Source: Magnetococcales bacterium
GTDB taxonomy: Bacteria > Pseudomonadota > Magnetococcia > Magnetococcales > JADFYX01
DNA length: 64,000 nt
Direction of reading: 5' to 3'
Assembly: GCA_015232405.1 (NCBI GenBank)
Contig: JADFZS010000005.1
Coordinates: forward strand, 1 to 64,000
Below are positions 1-9,546 of the stretch, piece after piece. The stretch's first letter is position 1. Each line of letters starts with the position of its first letter. The translations under genes were made by a program, and so were the position numbers. The notes under the pieces were generated by a model that saw only the letters and a program-made list of their open reading frames with translations, ran no database searches and had not been told where the DNA came from.

Positions 1-740
1 GCCATAAGATCATTTTCTAAAAATGTTTCCAGTGCAATTTCAGTACGAGGCCCAGAGCGACAGATTAAAAAATAACGCTTTTTTGTGTCAAACTGTTCGG
101 GGTTGAATTTAAAATAAAAAGAGTCACGGAATAGTTGTGTATCTTGACGGTTTAGAAGATTGTGATCACAAGCATACAGATATGAACCCGGTATTATTCC
201 CTCTTGATGCTCGGTAGCTGTGCGTATATCAAGCAACAGTGCATCAGGTGGTGCAAGGGAGGTGATCTGCTTTAGCTGACTGGCTGAAATAATCTCATTG
301 AATAGAGCTGTATCAATAATATTGTTGGTTTCAGCAATCTGTAAAAAATTTTTATATTTTAGATCTTCTTTGTTGATATGGTTTTGCAACCAATCAATGA
401 GAAATGATTCCAAGGTGGCTATATAGCTGCTTTTTCTGGCTGTAATATCATTTTGTAAAGTATCAATATGTTTGTTCAAGCCGTTGTGTTGCTTAATGTG
501 TTGCTCAATGTGAGGATAGCCATGTTTTTTCATTAAGGCTTCTTCAGCATTAAAGTGGTCTTCTGAGTATTTTTTCAAGCGGGGGAAGATGGAGTCAATC
601 TGATCCCACTCATCATCAAATGGTTCACGTTCTTGGAAGCGTTTGGCAAGCTTGCTGAACTCGGTGATATAGAATAGCAACCTTTGATGATCGTTGTTGA
701 AACGTTCTATACCAACATCAGCAATTGATAGCTCTTCCAT
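1..740 (-). CDS. Hemerythrin-like domain fused to C-terminal rhodanese domain (partial, runs off left edge)
   Basis: Reverse-strand reading from ATG at 740: MEELSIADVGIERFNNDHQRLLFYI...HFNAEEALMKKHGYPHIEQHIKQH...NHINKEDLKYKNF...LLLDIRTATEHQEGIIPGS...YFLICRSGPRTEIA. Hemerythrin H/HxxxE/HxxxH/HxxxxD motifs, then rhodanese DIR and CRSGPRT loop. Confidence 0.88.
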   Translation of the reverse strand, partial: MEELSIADVGIERFNNDHQRLLFYITEFSKLAKRFQEREPFDDEWDQIDSIFPRLKKYSEDHFNAEEALMKKHGYPHIEQHIKQHNGLNKHIDTLQNDITARKSSYIATLESFLIDWLQNHINKEDLKYKNFLQIAETNNIIDTALFNEIISASQLKQITSLAPPDALLLDIRTATEHQEGIIPGSYLYACDHNLLNRQDTQLFRDSFYFKFNPEQFDTKKRYFLICRSGPRTEIALETFLENDLM

Positions 741-1155
741 ATCATAACCTTCTTTTATAATGATAAACTTTTAGCAAATAATTCCTTAAATAGCCCCAAT
801 TATGATAGCAAAAACTCCCACACTGTTGTAGGGAGTATCCATATGTTTTTTGTGGGCTAACAAAGTAGGTACAGTTTTTAGGTTAAATGATGATTATGTA
901 TGGCTAAATCTTGGTAAAGCACACAATAAATATGTGTAAGTAAAATAAATATACAGTGTAAAAATATATAATTTCATGCTTTCGTTATAGGAAATTAATG
1001 CCGATAAAATTAATGCAATATGGATTATTTTGACACTCTTTTTTTTTTGAAAAACATGAAAATATCAATAGATAAACGATTGTTCACTGCTTGGCATAAT
1101 CATTGTATAGAGTGTAACTGAAACGTGCATTTTGTTTAATAAGGATTATGTTGCA

Positions 1156-1581
1156 ATGGAATATGAAACACAAATACCAGAGAATATTTGTTGTGTAGAT
1201 GATGATCAATACATGCGTTTACTGCTTACCAAAACCCTTGAGAGTTTAGGTGGATTTTCTGTAACCGCCTTTGAATCTGGCAAGGAAATGATAAAATCAG
1301 ATGTACCGGATTATGCTGATCTTTTTCTATTGGATGTGGACATGCCAGAGATGGATGGCTTTGAGGTGATAAAACAGCTTCGTTCCAACCCTGATCGAAT
1401 GGGGGTTCCTATCTTGCTTCTCACTGCAGATGTAACTATTTGCAACCAGCCTAAAGAGTATCGAGTATTGCACAAACCTTTTGATCCCAGACTTCTCCCC
1501 TCCATGATTGTCAAAGAGTACAATACTCTAATTGGAAATTGTGAAAATAAGCAAAATTATCAAACACATATACAGCATTGA
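1156..1581 (+). CDS. Single-domain response regulator (receiver only)
   Basis: Conserved DDD, LLDVDMPEMDG, T and HKPF receiver residues; ORF opens at 1132 but AAGGA at 1141 favours ATG at 1156. Confidence 0.85.
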   Translation: MEYETQIPENICCVDDDQYMRLLLTKTLESLGGFSVTAFESGKEMIKSDVPDYADLFLLDVDMPEMDGFEVIKQLRSNPDRMGVPILLLTADVTICNQPKEYRVLHKPFDPRLLPSMIVKEYNTLIGNCENKQNYQTHIQH

Positions 1582-1790
1582 AAATTACAAACCCTTGCTT
1601 TGGAATGCAAATAGATAAATTCTATAAGAGTCGAGGGGGCGGATTGCAAAAAAGTTAATATTCAGCAGATAGGTACAACTGTATCTTTTAGTATCTCTTA
1701 AACCCTCCCTAGATCATTATCTAATTGTTATAATGAGCTGTTAATAACTGGGTGTAGCTAAATTGAGAGGTTATTTAAAATAAATCTCAA

Positions 1791-2666
1791 ATGATTTATA
1801 AAGCATACTTATTTAAACATGCTCAACTTTTTAAGATCGGACAGTTAATTGTCATTTTATTAATGATGCAATTTACCCCTTCATATAGCCATAGTGCTGA
1901 GGGTTCACCACTGCTGGTCTACTATTCCAACACCGCTAAAATAGACTCCTTTAATCCATTCTCATTGTTGGTATTGGATAGCCATTATCATCCCCCGTTG
2001 CGCCCATTGGAAGATAGAGGCAAAACCCTTCTTGGTTATATCAGTCTGGGGGAGGTAGAAAATATCCGTCCCTACTTTAAAAAGGTGAAGGATGATGGAA
2101 TTGTGCTTTTTGAGAATAAAAATTGGCAAGGTAGTTATTTTATTGATGTCAGGGATAAACGCTGGACAAAACGGGTAATAGAGGAGTTGATTCCTGATAT
2201 CTTGCGTAAAGGTTTTCATGGGCTGTTTCTTGACACCCTTGATAACCCGCCCCACCTGGAACGAATCAACCCCAAAAAGTATGCAGATATGACCCAAGCT
2301 GCCATAAATTTGGTCTTGGCTATACGATATCACTATCCTGATATTATCATAATGATGAATCGCGGTTATGAACTTTTACCAGATGTTGGGGGTGATCTGG
2401 ACATGGTGTTGGGGGAGGCGGTCTATACCCGGTTTGATTTTACAACCAAACAGTATGTCTATGTGGCAAAAAAGGAGTATCAAATTCAGGTTACAATGCT
2501 TAAAGCGGCCCAAAAAAGTTTTCCCAAACTTAAAATCTATACCCTGGATTATTGGAACCCCAAAGATTCTAAAGGAGTGGCAGATATATATGCCCAACAA
2601 TATAAAAATGGTTTTTTACCCTATGTCTCAACGTTAGCGCTTGATGAGATAATATCTCCACCATGA
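1791..2666 (+). CDS. PelA-like N-terminal glycoside hydrolase (GH114/GH166-type polygalactosaminidase), stand-alone
   Basis: Signal peptide followed by VYYSN.., GYISLGEVE.., GFHGLFLDTLDN, IIMMNRG, VLGEAVYTR motifs; first gene of pel-like operon, ATGA overlap with next gene. Confidence 0.82.
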   Translation: MIYKAYLFKHAQLFKIGQLIVILLMMQFTPSYSHSAEGSPLLVYYSNTAKIDSFNPFSLLVLDSHYHPPLRPLEDRGKTLLGYISLGEVENIRPYFKKVKDDGIVLFENKNWQGSYFIDVRDKRWTKRVIEELIPDILRKGFHGLFLDTLDNPPHLERINPKKYADMTQAAINLVLAIRYHYPDIIIMMNRGYELLPDVGGDLDMVLGEAVYTRFDFTTKQYVYVAKKEYQIQVTMLKAAQKSFPKLKIYTLDYWNPKDSKGVADIYAQQYKNGFLPYVSTLALDEIISPP

Positions 2667-4978
2667 GTAGCCAAAATAAAAGGGTAGCGTTAATTTTCTG
2701 GATGACCTTTTTTGCCTTTTTTTTCGTACTTGTTCCCTTCAATTCTATTTTAGCAGCACCCAAGGAATTACCCCGAGTTATTTTGGCTATTCATGACAGT
2801 TCACCAAGCCAGAATATTCGCTGGTCTCCCGTCCATAGAATATTTCAGATGCCTCTTAACCATCTCGGTTTTGTAGTTAAATTTCATAATATTTCTGAGC
2901 CTCTACCGGATATAATAGATATGGATGAGGTGGCTGGAATATTGATCTGGTTTGAAAATGACTCCATACCTAAGCCGGATGTTTTTTTGCGTTGGGCCAT
3001 CAATGCAAGTATAGCTGGTAAAAAACTGCTTTTGCTGGGTGATCACGCTTTTGAAAAAGCTGAAAATGGTACTTATACGGATGAAAAACTGCTAAAAAAG
3101 TTTTGGCAACGTTTGGGGCTTGTAAATAGATCCGACTGGAACTCAGTAACATATAATAGCAAAGCCATATATGAGGACCGTAGCATTGTTGGTTTTGAGA
3201 GACTGCTTTCAGGTGTGCTGCCACCATATCCAACTATCCAAGCTGTAGGTGACGATGTAACCTCACATTTTGTGGTGCAGAATGGTGATGATGTTAAATC
3301 AGCCAGCCATTTAATAACAACAGGACAAGGAGGTGGTTTTATCGCTTCTGGTTACACCCATTTTGTTGGCAGTAAAGAGGAGTATCTACAGTGGTATATC
3401 AACCCGTTTAGCTTTTTTCGTCTTGCCATGGATAGTGACAAACTTCCAAAAGCAGATACAACGACACTTTCTGGTCGGCGAATATTCTACAGCCATGTTG
3501 ATGGTGATGGTTGGCGGAATCTGACAGAGATACCAATAAAAGGTGAAAAAAAGAGATTATCATCCCAGGTTATATATGAAGAAATTATCAAAGGATATTC
3601 CCACCTGCCAGTAACGGTTGCTCCTGTTGCCGGAGATCTTGACCCTGACTGGTTTGGTAGCAAGGAGAGCTTGAACATTGCAAAAAAAATATTTCAATCT
3701 CCCAATGTAGAGGCTGCCAGCCACACCTATAGCCACCCCTTGGATTGGGCATTTTTTAAAGATGGTAACAGTAAAAAAGAGGACCCATTTATTGCCAGAT
3801 ATCCATCACCAAATTCATCGCTAAAAGGGGGGCTGTTACAGTTTTTTGGTTTGACAAAAAAGGTCGATGTTCACTATGACTCTGCAATTGCAAAAGAGAA
3901 AAAACTGGCCTTGAAAAACACAAATGATGATCTGGCAAGTGGCTATACTATACCTCGGGTCTACCGTAGGGGGGATTTTTCTTTAGAAAAAGAGATTGCA
4001 GGCTCCATTGAATATATTCAATCACTGCTGCCTGTTGGCAAAAAAGTGGAACTTATGCAGTGGTCTGGTGATACAATGCCTTTTGAAAAAGCGTTGCGGT
4101 TGAGTCGAGAGGCCGGGGTGGAGAATATTAACGGTGGCGATAGCCGTTTTGATAGGGAGTATCCCTCATTTGCATGGGTTGCTCCCCTGGGGTTACAGGT
4201 GGGGGAAGAGTTGCAGGTTTATGCTTCCAACAGTAACGAAAACACCTATACAGATCTTTGGACCGACCGTTTTTTTGGTTTTCAACATCTGGTTCGCACC
4301 CTGCGAAATACAGAAACACCTTGGCGTGTTAAGCCTATAAATGTTTATTATCACATGTATTCTGGTGAAAAACTGTCGAGCCTGAATGCCTTGAAAAAGA
4401 ACCTCGATTATGCCCAAAGCCATAATATAACCCCCATTACCACAAGTCAATTTTCTGCCATTGTCAAGGGGTTTTACTCTTGTAAAATAACTGCTTTGAC
4501 TGATAACCGCTGGCAGCTGGAGGGGTGTGGTGATTTGCAGACAATTCGATTTGATTTTTCCACTTTTAAGGGTGTAGACATAGAATCATCAGTTGGAGTG
4601 GTTGGGCAAAAACATTATCATGGCAGCCTCTATGTTGCCCTTGATAAATCGATAAAAGATCCTGTAATTGCATTGGTAGACATTGAACATGGGGACGGAC
4701 CCCCCGCAATTGAAAAGCCATATCTTATTGATTCTTGTTGGCAGGTTTGGAATGTGCAAAGAGTTGCCGGCAAAACCAAGTTTTCAACTGGGGGTTTTGG
4801 TGTTGGGGATATGAGATGGCGAATTCCAAAAGGGAGGTCTTGTCAGGTCTGGAAAACAGATGGTGAAAAAATATCTGCCAAGGAGCAAAATAACCAGCTT
4901 ATTTTTAAAATAGCAGCAAGAAAAAAACCAGAAGATATAGTTGATATCACCATTGATTGTCATGGTGATATACAATGA
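2663..4978 (+). CDS. pelA: PelA-like polysaccharide deacetylase, stand-alone
   Basis: Signal peptide; deacetylase metal motifs FYSHVDGDGW and ASHTYSHPLDW; overlaps both neighbours by 4 nt. Confidence 0.85.
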   Translation: MSSQNKRVALIFWMTFFAFFFVLVPFNSILAAPKELPRVILAIHDSSPSQNIRWSPVHRIFQMPLNHLGFVVKFHNISEPLPDIIDMDEVAGILIWFENDSIPKPDVFLRWAINASIAGKKLLLLGDHAFEKAENGTYTDEKLLKKFWQRLGLVNRSDWNSVTYNSKAIYEDRSIVGFERLLSGVLPPYPTIQAVGDDVTSHFVVQNGDDVKSASHLITTGQGGGFIASGYTHFVGSKEEYLQWYINPFSFFRLAMDSDKLPKADTTTLSGRRIFYSHVDGDGWRNLTEIPIKGEKKRLSSQVIYEEIIKGYSHLPVTVAPVAGDLDPDWFGSKESLNIAKKIFQSPNVEAASHTYSHPLDWAFFKDGNSKKEDPFIARYPSPNSSLKGGLLQFFGLTKKVDVHYDSAIAKEKKLALKNTNDDLASGYTIPRVYRRGDFSLEKEIAGSIEYIQSLLPVGKKVELMQWSGDTMPFEKALRLSREAGVENINGGDSRFDREYPSFAWVAPLGLQVGEELQVYASNSNENTYTDLWTDRFFGFQHLVRTLRNTETPWRVKPINVYYHMYSGEKLSSLNALKKNLDYAQSHNITPITTSQFSAIVKGFYSCKITALTDNRWQLEGCGDLQTIRFDFSTFKGVDIESSVGVVGQKHYHGSLYVALDKSIKDPVIALVDIEHGDGPPAIEKPYLIDSCWQVWNVQRVAGKTKFSTGGFGVGDMRWRIPKGRSCQVWKTDGEKISAKEQNNQLIFKIAARKKPEDIVDITIDCHGDIQ

Positions 4979-7671
4979 ATGTAGCAGCTTGGTTTTTTTT
5001 GCTGTTAACCGTATTGGGTATGGCTCTCTCATTTTATTTGGTACCAAAGGATGAAGAGCTGGGCTTGATGTTTTTGAAGGATAAAAAATTTACTGAAGCA
5101 AAGCAGATTTTCACGCAAAAATATAACGAGGGTAACCGCTCCAAAGCTGTTACAATTCCCCTTGCCCGATTACACCTACAGTATGGAAATGTCACAAGTG
5201 CAGTAACCCTAATGGAGGAGGTGGTAGAGGAAAATCCTGAATTGTTGGACGGCTTGAAAATTCTTGCCAGATATTATCAATACGCCCAACGTCCCGATGA
5301 CCATCGGCTTATTCTTGAGCGTATATCCAAACTTGAACCGACAAAAAAAAATCTCTTGGATCTCTCTTCAATCTACAACAATCTTGCCAGCTATAAGGAG
5401 CAGATCAATATTTTACGTAGATTGACCAAGCTCTACCCTGATATGCCACAAAATTTTATTGATCTGGCAAATCTAGAGGCAGCAACAGGGGATCTCAAGG
5501 GAGGGGCAAAAACCATGACCCATTTTGCCCGTCTTTTTCCAGATCAGATGAACAATTCCAAGCGTGAGCTTTTGTTAAATCTTCTACTATCTTCCAAACA
5601 GTTTGAGGAGGGTTTTATCAAAGCTCAACAGTGGTTGGTTGATAGTCCGGCTGGCAGACGTGAAGCGGCTCTTTTTGCTTCCCTTTTTCATAGCCATGAA
5701 AAGATCGTCCTAGCCTTGGAGCTGCTGGATAAATTTCAGGATAACTCCTGGCGGTATACTCCTCTACTCAGTGAGCTGGTGGAGTTGGAGATGGCAGCAG
5801 GATTTGCTAACAGGGCGTTTATACGTTTAAACAAACTGCATAAAGATGGACGGCTGGATGAATCACTCTATCCGACTCTTTTGATATTGGCGATGGAACG
5901 AGGCTGGGGTGGCTATTCACAATCATTAGCCCAAACCATGGAGCTTGATACCATACCCCAATGGATAAGAGAAGGTCTGATTATCAAAGCCATAAACAGT
6001 AACCACAACTCTATTGTGGACCGTTTAATGGGTAAAGATAACAACGAATTTCAAAAGAGCAATCCGGTATTGGTGGCCAGGGTAGCTTTGTATAAAAGAC
6101 AAAACAAAAAATTGGCCCATTGGATTAATTACTCCATAAAACAGCAAGGGCTGGGAATTGATAAACAGCTTGATCTGGCTCTGTTATGTATACAGTCAGG
6201 TTATAAATCATATGCCCAGCAACTATTAGAAGGGGTGCTAAGCCGTAACAAACTACCTGATACGGTACTGGCTGACCTTGGCAATATATATCTTGAAACT
6301 GGTCAGTTTACACACGGGTCAAAACAGTTTAAACACCTACTAAAAAAACAGCCATCCAAAACTGTTGCAGCTTATTGGGTAAGGTTGGCTGTTGGAGCTG
6401 GGCAGTATAAAGCAGCTGAAGCTTGGCTTGTTAAACAGCCTGTTGGTAGTGTGGATCAACAGGTTTTGTTGGATATCTATTACGGCACTTTTGCTGCTAA
6501 AAAATATGCACTGGCAGAAATTGTAAGTAAACGACTGTTTCATGAGCATGGAGGGGTCAAAAACAGAAAAAGAGTCGTCCAGGTACTTCTGGCTTCCAAT
6601 AAAACTTGGGAGGCACTGCAACATCTTCGTGTTTTGGTAGAGGGGGGAGATGTGCAAATGTTGGCAAGTTATGGAAATGCCTTGCGAACTGCCATGGGTG
6701 AAGGGAAGTTGGATATTGCTGAGTGGGTCGCATTTTTAGATAAAAAGCTAAATAATCAAGACCTTTCTGCCGAAGAGAGACGTGGTGTTGCCTATCAATA
6801 TCTGGATGTTGGTTTAAAAGAGCCAAGTGAAAATATTTTTAAACAGTTGGCTGAGATATCAGGGCCAGATGGAACAGATATTAAACAGCTGCTCTATCTA
6901 TGGGGACCACGACCCAAAAAAAGAGATATGGATTGGTTGGCAAACAGGTCACAACAAAAACAAACAGCGGAGTATCGCAGTAAATGGTTGGGCCATATTT
7001 TAAGCCGTGGGGGGAGCCAAAGGGTGGTTGCGCTGGTTGAAGAGGGTGGAGTGGTTGATATGGAGTTTGTAGTTGCAAAAATCTATTTACAGGCTCTTAT
7101 AAGGATTGGTGATAACAATAAGTTTTCCCAAACTGTTAATAAATTATTGACCAAAACCAGAACCAAAGAGGAACTGCAAGAAATTTTAACTCTGGTTGAT
7201 GGGCAAAATCTAGATAACCTGGCAAAACAGGTATACATGGCTGTGTTAGAGCAAAACCCTAATGATAGCAGTTCTTTAAAACGTCTCGGTTTTATCTCGT
7301 TTAGGGGGCGTTTTTGGCAAGATGCCAAACATTATCTAGGTAGATATCTGGCGATAAAAAATGGTAGCTGGCGTGAAAATTATTATCTAGGGGAGACTCT
7401 ATCTTCCTTAAAAGAGCCAGAACAGGCCAGGGGGTATTATAAAAAAGCCATGGTTCGCCTAGAGAAAATAGAACAAAAAAACTATGAGATGAACGTTGCT
7501 TTGGGGCAGATATATTATCGTTTAAAACGTTTTGCTGCTGCTTTAGAGATATACAGCTCTTTAATCCGTAAATATCCAGACAATGATGATATAAGGGCCG
7601 ACTACTCTTTATTATTGTTGGGTCAAGGAGAGTTGAAACAGGCTGGTTCCGTGTTGGGTTATGGGAATTAA
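4975..7671 (+). CDS. pelB: PelB-like TPR protein with N-terminal TM anchor, lacking beta-barrel
   Basis: N-terminal TM helix followed by many TPR-like repeats; ends after a TPR without an outer-membrane barrel; position in operon. Confidence 0.8.
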   Translation: MNVAAWFFLLLTVLGMALSFYLVPKDEELGLMFLKDKKFTEAKQIFTQKYNEGNRSKAVTIPLARLHLQYGNVTSAVTLMEEVVEENPELLDGLKILARYYQYAQRPDDHRLILERISKLEPTKKNLLDLSSIYNNLASYKEQINILRRLTKLYPDMPQNFIDLANLEAATGDLKGGAKTMTHFARLFPDQMNNSKRELLLNLLLSSKQFEEGFIKAQQWLVDSPAGRREAALFASLFHSHEKIVLALELLDKFQDNSWRYTPLLSELVELEMAAGFANRAFIRLNKLHKDGRLDESLYPTLLILAMERGWGGYSQSLAQTMELDTIPQWIREGLIIKAINSNHNSIVDRLMGKDNNEFQKSNPVLVARVALYKRQNKKLAHWINYSIKQQGLGIDKQLDLALLCIQSGYKSYAQQLLEGVLSRNKLPDTVLADLGNIYLETGQFTHGSKQFKHLLKKQPSKTVAAYWVRLAVGAGQYKAAEAWLVKQPVGSVDQQVLLDIYYGTFAAKKYALAEIVSKRLFHEHGGVKNRKRVVQVLLASNKTWEALQHLRVLVEGGDVQMLASYGNALRTAMGEGKLDIAEWVAFLDKKLNNQDLSAEERRGVAYQYLDVGLKEPSENIFKQLAEISGPDGTDIKQLLYLWGPRPKKRDMDWLANRSQQKQTAEYRSKWLGHILSRGGSQRVVALVEEGGVVDMEFVVAKIYLQALIRIGDNNKFSQTVNKLLTKTRTKEELQEILTLVDGQNLDNLAKQVYMAVLEQNPNDSSSLKRLGFISFRGRFWQDAKHYLGRYLAIKNGSWRENYYLGETLSSLKEPEQARGYYKKAMVRLEKIEQKNYEMNVALGQIYYRLKRFAAALEIYSSLIRKYPDNDDIRADYSLLLLGQGELKQAGSVLGYGN

Positions 7672-7674
7672 TAG

Positions 7675-9510
7675 GTGATTTTTTGCCATTACATATCTCT
7701 TTTGTCTACTAAAAAAACCGCAATTGGGGTTTACTACCTAAGCTTGGCTCTTTTTTGCTGTTTTGCCATAGTTGATAAACTCTATTCTGCCCCCACAATC
7801 TGGGTAGATCAACCCAGTGGCATAACCATTATAAGCTTATCGCCAAATGTTGTTAAACCAGAACCCATTAAAATAGAGAAAAGACAACCCCAGCCCATAC
7901 AGTATTATGAAATAGATAAAAGCAGTGGGGTTATGATAATCAGAGCCACCAACAAGGTGGTTGCAGTTGCCAAACATAAAGAGTTGCCAGTTAATAAAAC
8001 TGTGGAAAAGGTAGCACAAGTTGCCATATCCATGTCGCAAAGTTCTGCTCAACCCGACGATGAAAACTCTGCAATTCGTCTGATACTATCACCGGATAAA
8101 AAAGTCGGTTTTAATAAAGAGAGTTCCGAGCAGGAGCTGTTACTGCGATTTGACCTACCTATCAATGTAAAAGGTAGCGATGCCATATTGAACTCGTTGT
8201 CTCATAAGCTTGAGACAATCGAAAGGGGTTATGATACCCTGTTGATTCGCAATCGGGGGAGGTCCAAATATTCAGTGGTATCAGAGGGTGGGCAAATTGC
8301 CATTGATATATTACCTCTGCCAGTACAGTTGGATGAGCAGCTTAATGTCAAACAAGACCCTGCAAGGTTGGAGTTGGTAAAAGGTCGTTGGTTGTTGGAA
8401 AATGGTCGTATTGTCGAGGCCCGTAACAAGGTTGAGCAGTTATTGCAGAAACAACCAGACTATTTAGATGCTCTGCTAGAGCTTGCCAATATTGAAGAGA
8501 GGGTTGGACGTTGGCAGGAGGCGGTATCTATTCTTGATATCATTGAAAAAGATTATCCCCAGATGGTTGAAATCCCCAAAAACAGAAAACGAATAATTGA
8601 TGCCTTTGGAAGACATGTTGGGGTTGAATTTCATAAAATCACCTCTGATAATGGAGAGGATCAGGAGATATATATTTTGTCTGGTAGAGCTGTTCCAGGT
8701 AGAAATATTGATGCCAATTGGCAGCTGCAAAGACGTAGAGTAGATTTTAATGCCTTGAATGACCCAACTACAGGTCAGGGAACCTCTTACAATGGTTATC
8801 GACATAAGGGTGAATTAAACCTTGAAAAAATAACTGCAAAAGGTAGCCGCGTTGGTTTTAACCTTTTTGCCCAGGATGCAAGGTTTGGTTTAGGGCTGGA
8901 TATTAGCACCCCTTGGCAAAAAGGTGCTGTATCAAGCTCCATCAGTTTGCAAAAACCGTACTGGGAACTACCAACAGCTGTGGTTTATGGTGGGTATGGT
9001 AACCATATATCCCTTGGTGTCAGACAACGGTTAGCTACAGACACTGTTTTTGCTGTTAAGGGGAGCTATAACCAATACGGCCTTGATGATGTTTCCCAGG
9101 CAGCTGAATCCCTAGCCCTTGCAGCAACTATAACCCACACTGATAATTTTGGCCCCGGTGAGTTATATACCCAGTATGGTTTTGATGGTGAATATCTGCA
9201 AGATCAAGTTACCATGGTAAATAGTTCGGCTCAGGAGTATAACCCATTTCCTTTGGATTCCCGTGAAGTTCACACTTTGATGGTTGGTTGGGCCTATCCT
9301 TGGCAGGGCAGTTATGATGGTGAGCTGCAAGCTGGTTATGGTTATGATCGTATAAACAACAGCAGTGGTCCTATTATATACGGAAACCTGGGTATGTTGC
9401 TAAAAGATAATGTTAAATTAAAACTGGATTTTTCTCTTAACTCAATTTCCAACCGGGGAGGGGATGTTCTGATTAAAAACCTTGGAGTTGCTTTGGTGCG
9501 TCCATATTAA
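7675..9510 (+). CDS. PelB C-terminal-like protein: N-terminal beta-rich domain, TPR, outer-membrane beta-barrel
   Basis: GTG start 3 nt after the previous stop; signal-like N-terminus; TPR-like segment (LELVKGRWLLENGRIVEARNKVEQLLQKQPDYLDALLELANIEERVGRWQEA) then amphipathic beta strands (GYGNHISLGVRQRL.., YTQYGFDGEYLQ..) ending ...LGVALVRPY. Confidence 0.72.
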   Translation: MIFCHYISLLSTKKTAIGVYYLSLALFCCFAIVDKLYSAPTIWVDQPSGITIISLSPNVVKPEPIKIEKRQPQPIQYYEIDKSSGVMIIRATNKVVAVAKHKELPVNKTVEKVAQVAISMSQSSAQPDDENSAIRLILSPDKKVGFNKESSEQELLLRFDLPINVKGSDAILNSLSHKLETIERGYDTLLIRNRGRSKYSVVSEGGQIAIDILPLPVQLDEQLNVKQDPARLELVKGRWLLENGRIVEARNKVEQLLQKQPDYLDALLELANIEERVGRWQEAVSILDIIEKDYPQMVEIPKNRKRIIDAFGRHVGVEFHKITSDNGEDQEIYILSGRAVPGRNIDANWQLQRRRVDFNALNDPTTGQGTSYNGYRHKGELNLEKITAKGSRVGFNLFAQDARFGLGLDISTPWQKGAVSSSISLQKPYWELPTAVVYGGYGNHISLGVRQRLATDTVFAVKGSYNQYGLDDVSQAAESLALAATITHTDNFGPGELYTQYGFDGEYLQDQVTMVNSSAQEYNPFPLDSREVHTLMVGWAYPWQGSYDGELQAGYGYDRINNSSGPIIYGNLGMLLKDNVKLKLDFSLNSISNRGGDVLIKNLGVALVRPY

Positions 9511-9546
9511 GACTTTTTAAAAAACTAACTATCGGTAAAAACATCC

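Noticed and set aside
1640-1665. GGGGGCGGATTGCAA as a sigma54 promoter for the pel operon
   Set aside because: Spacing between GG and GC is not 10 nt and the TGG -24 context is missing.
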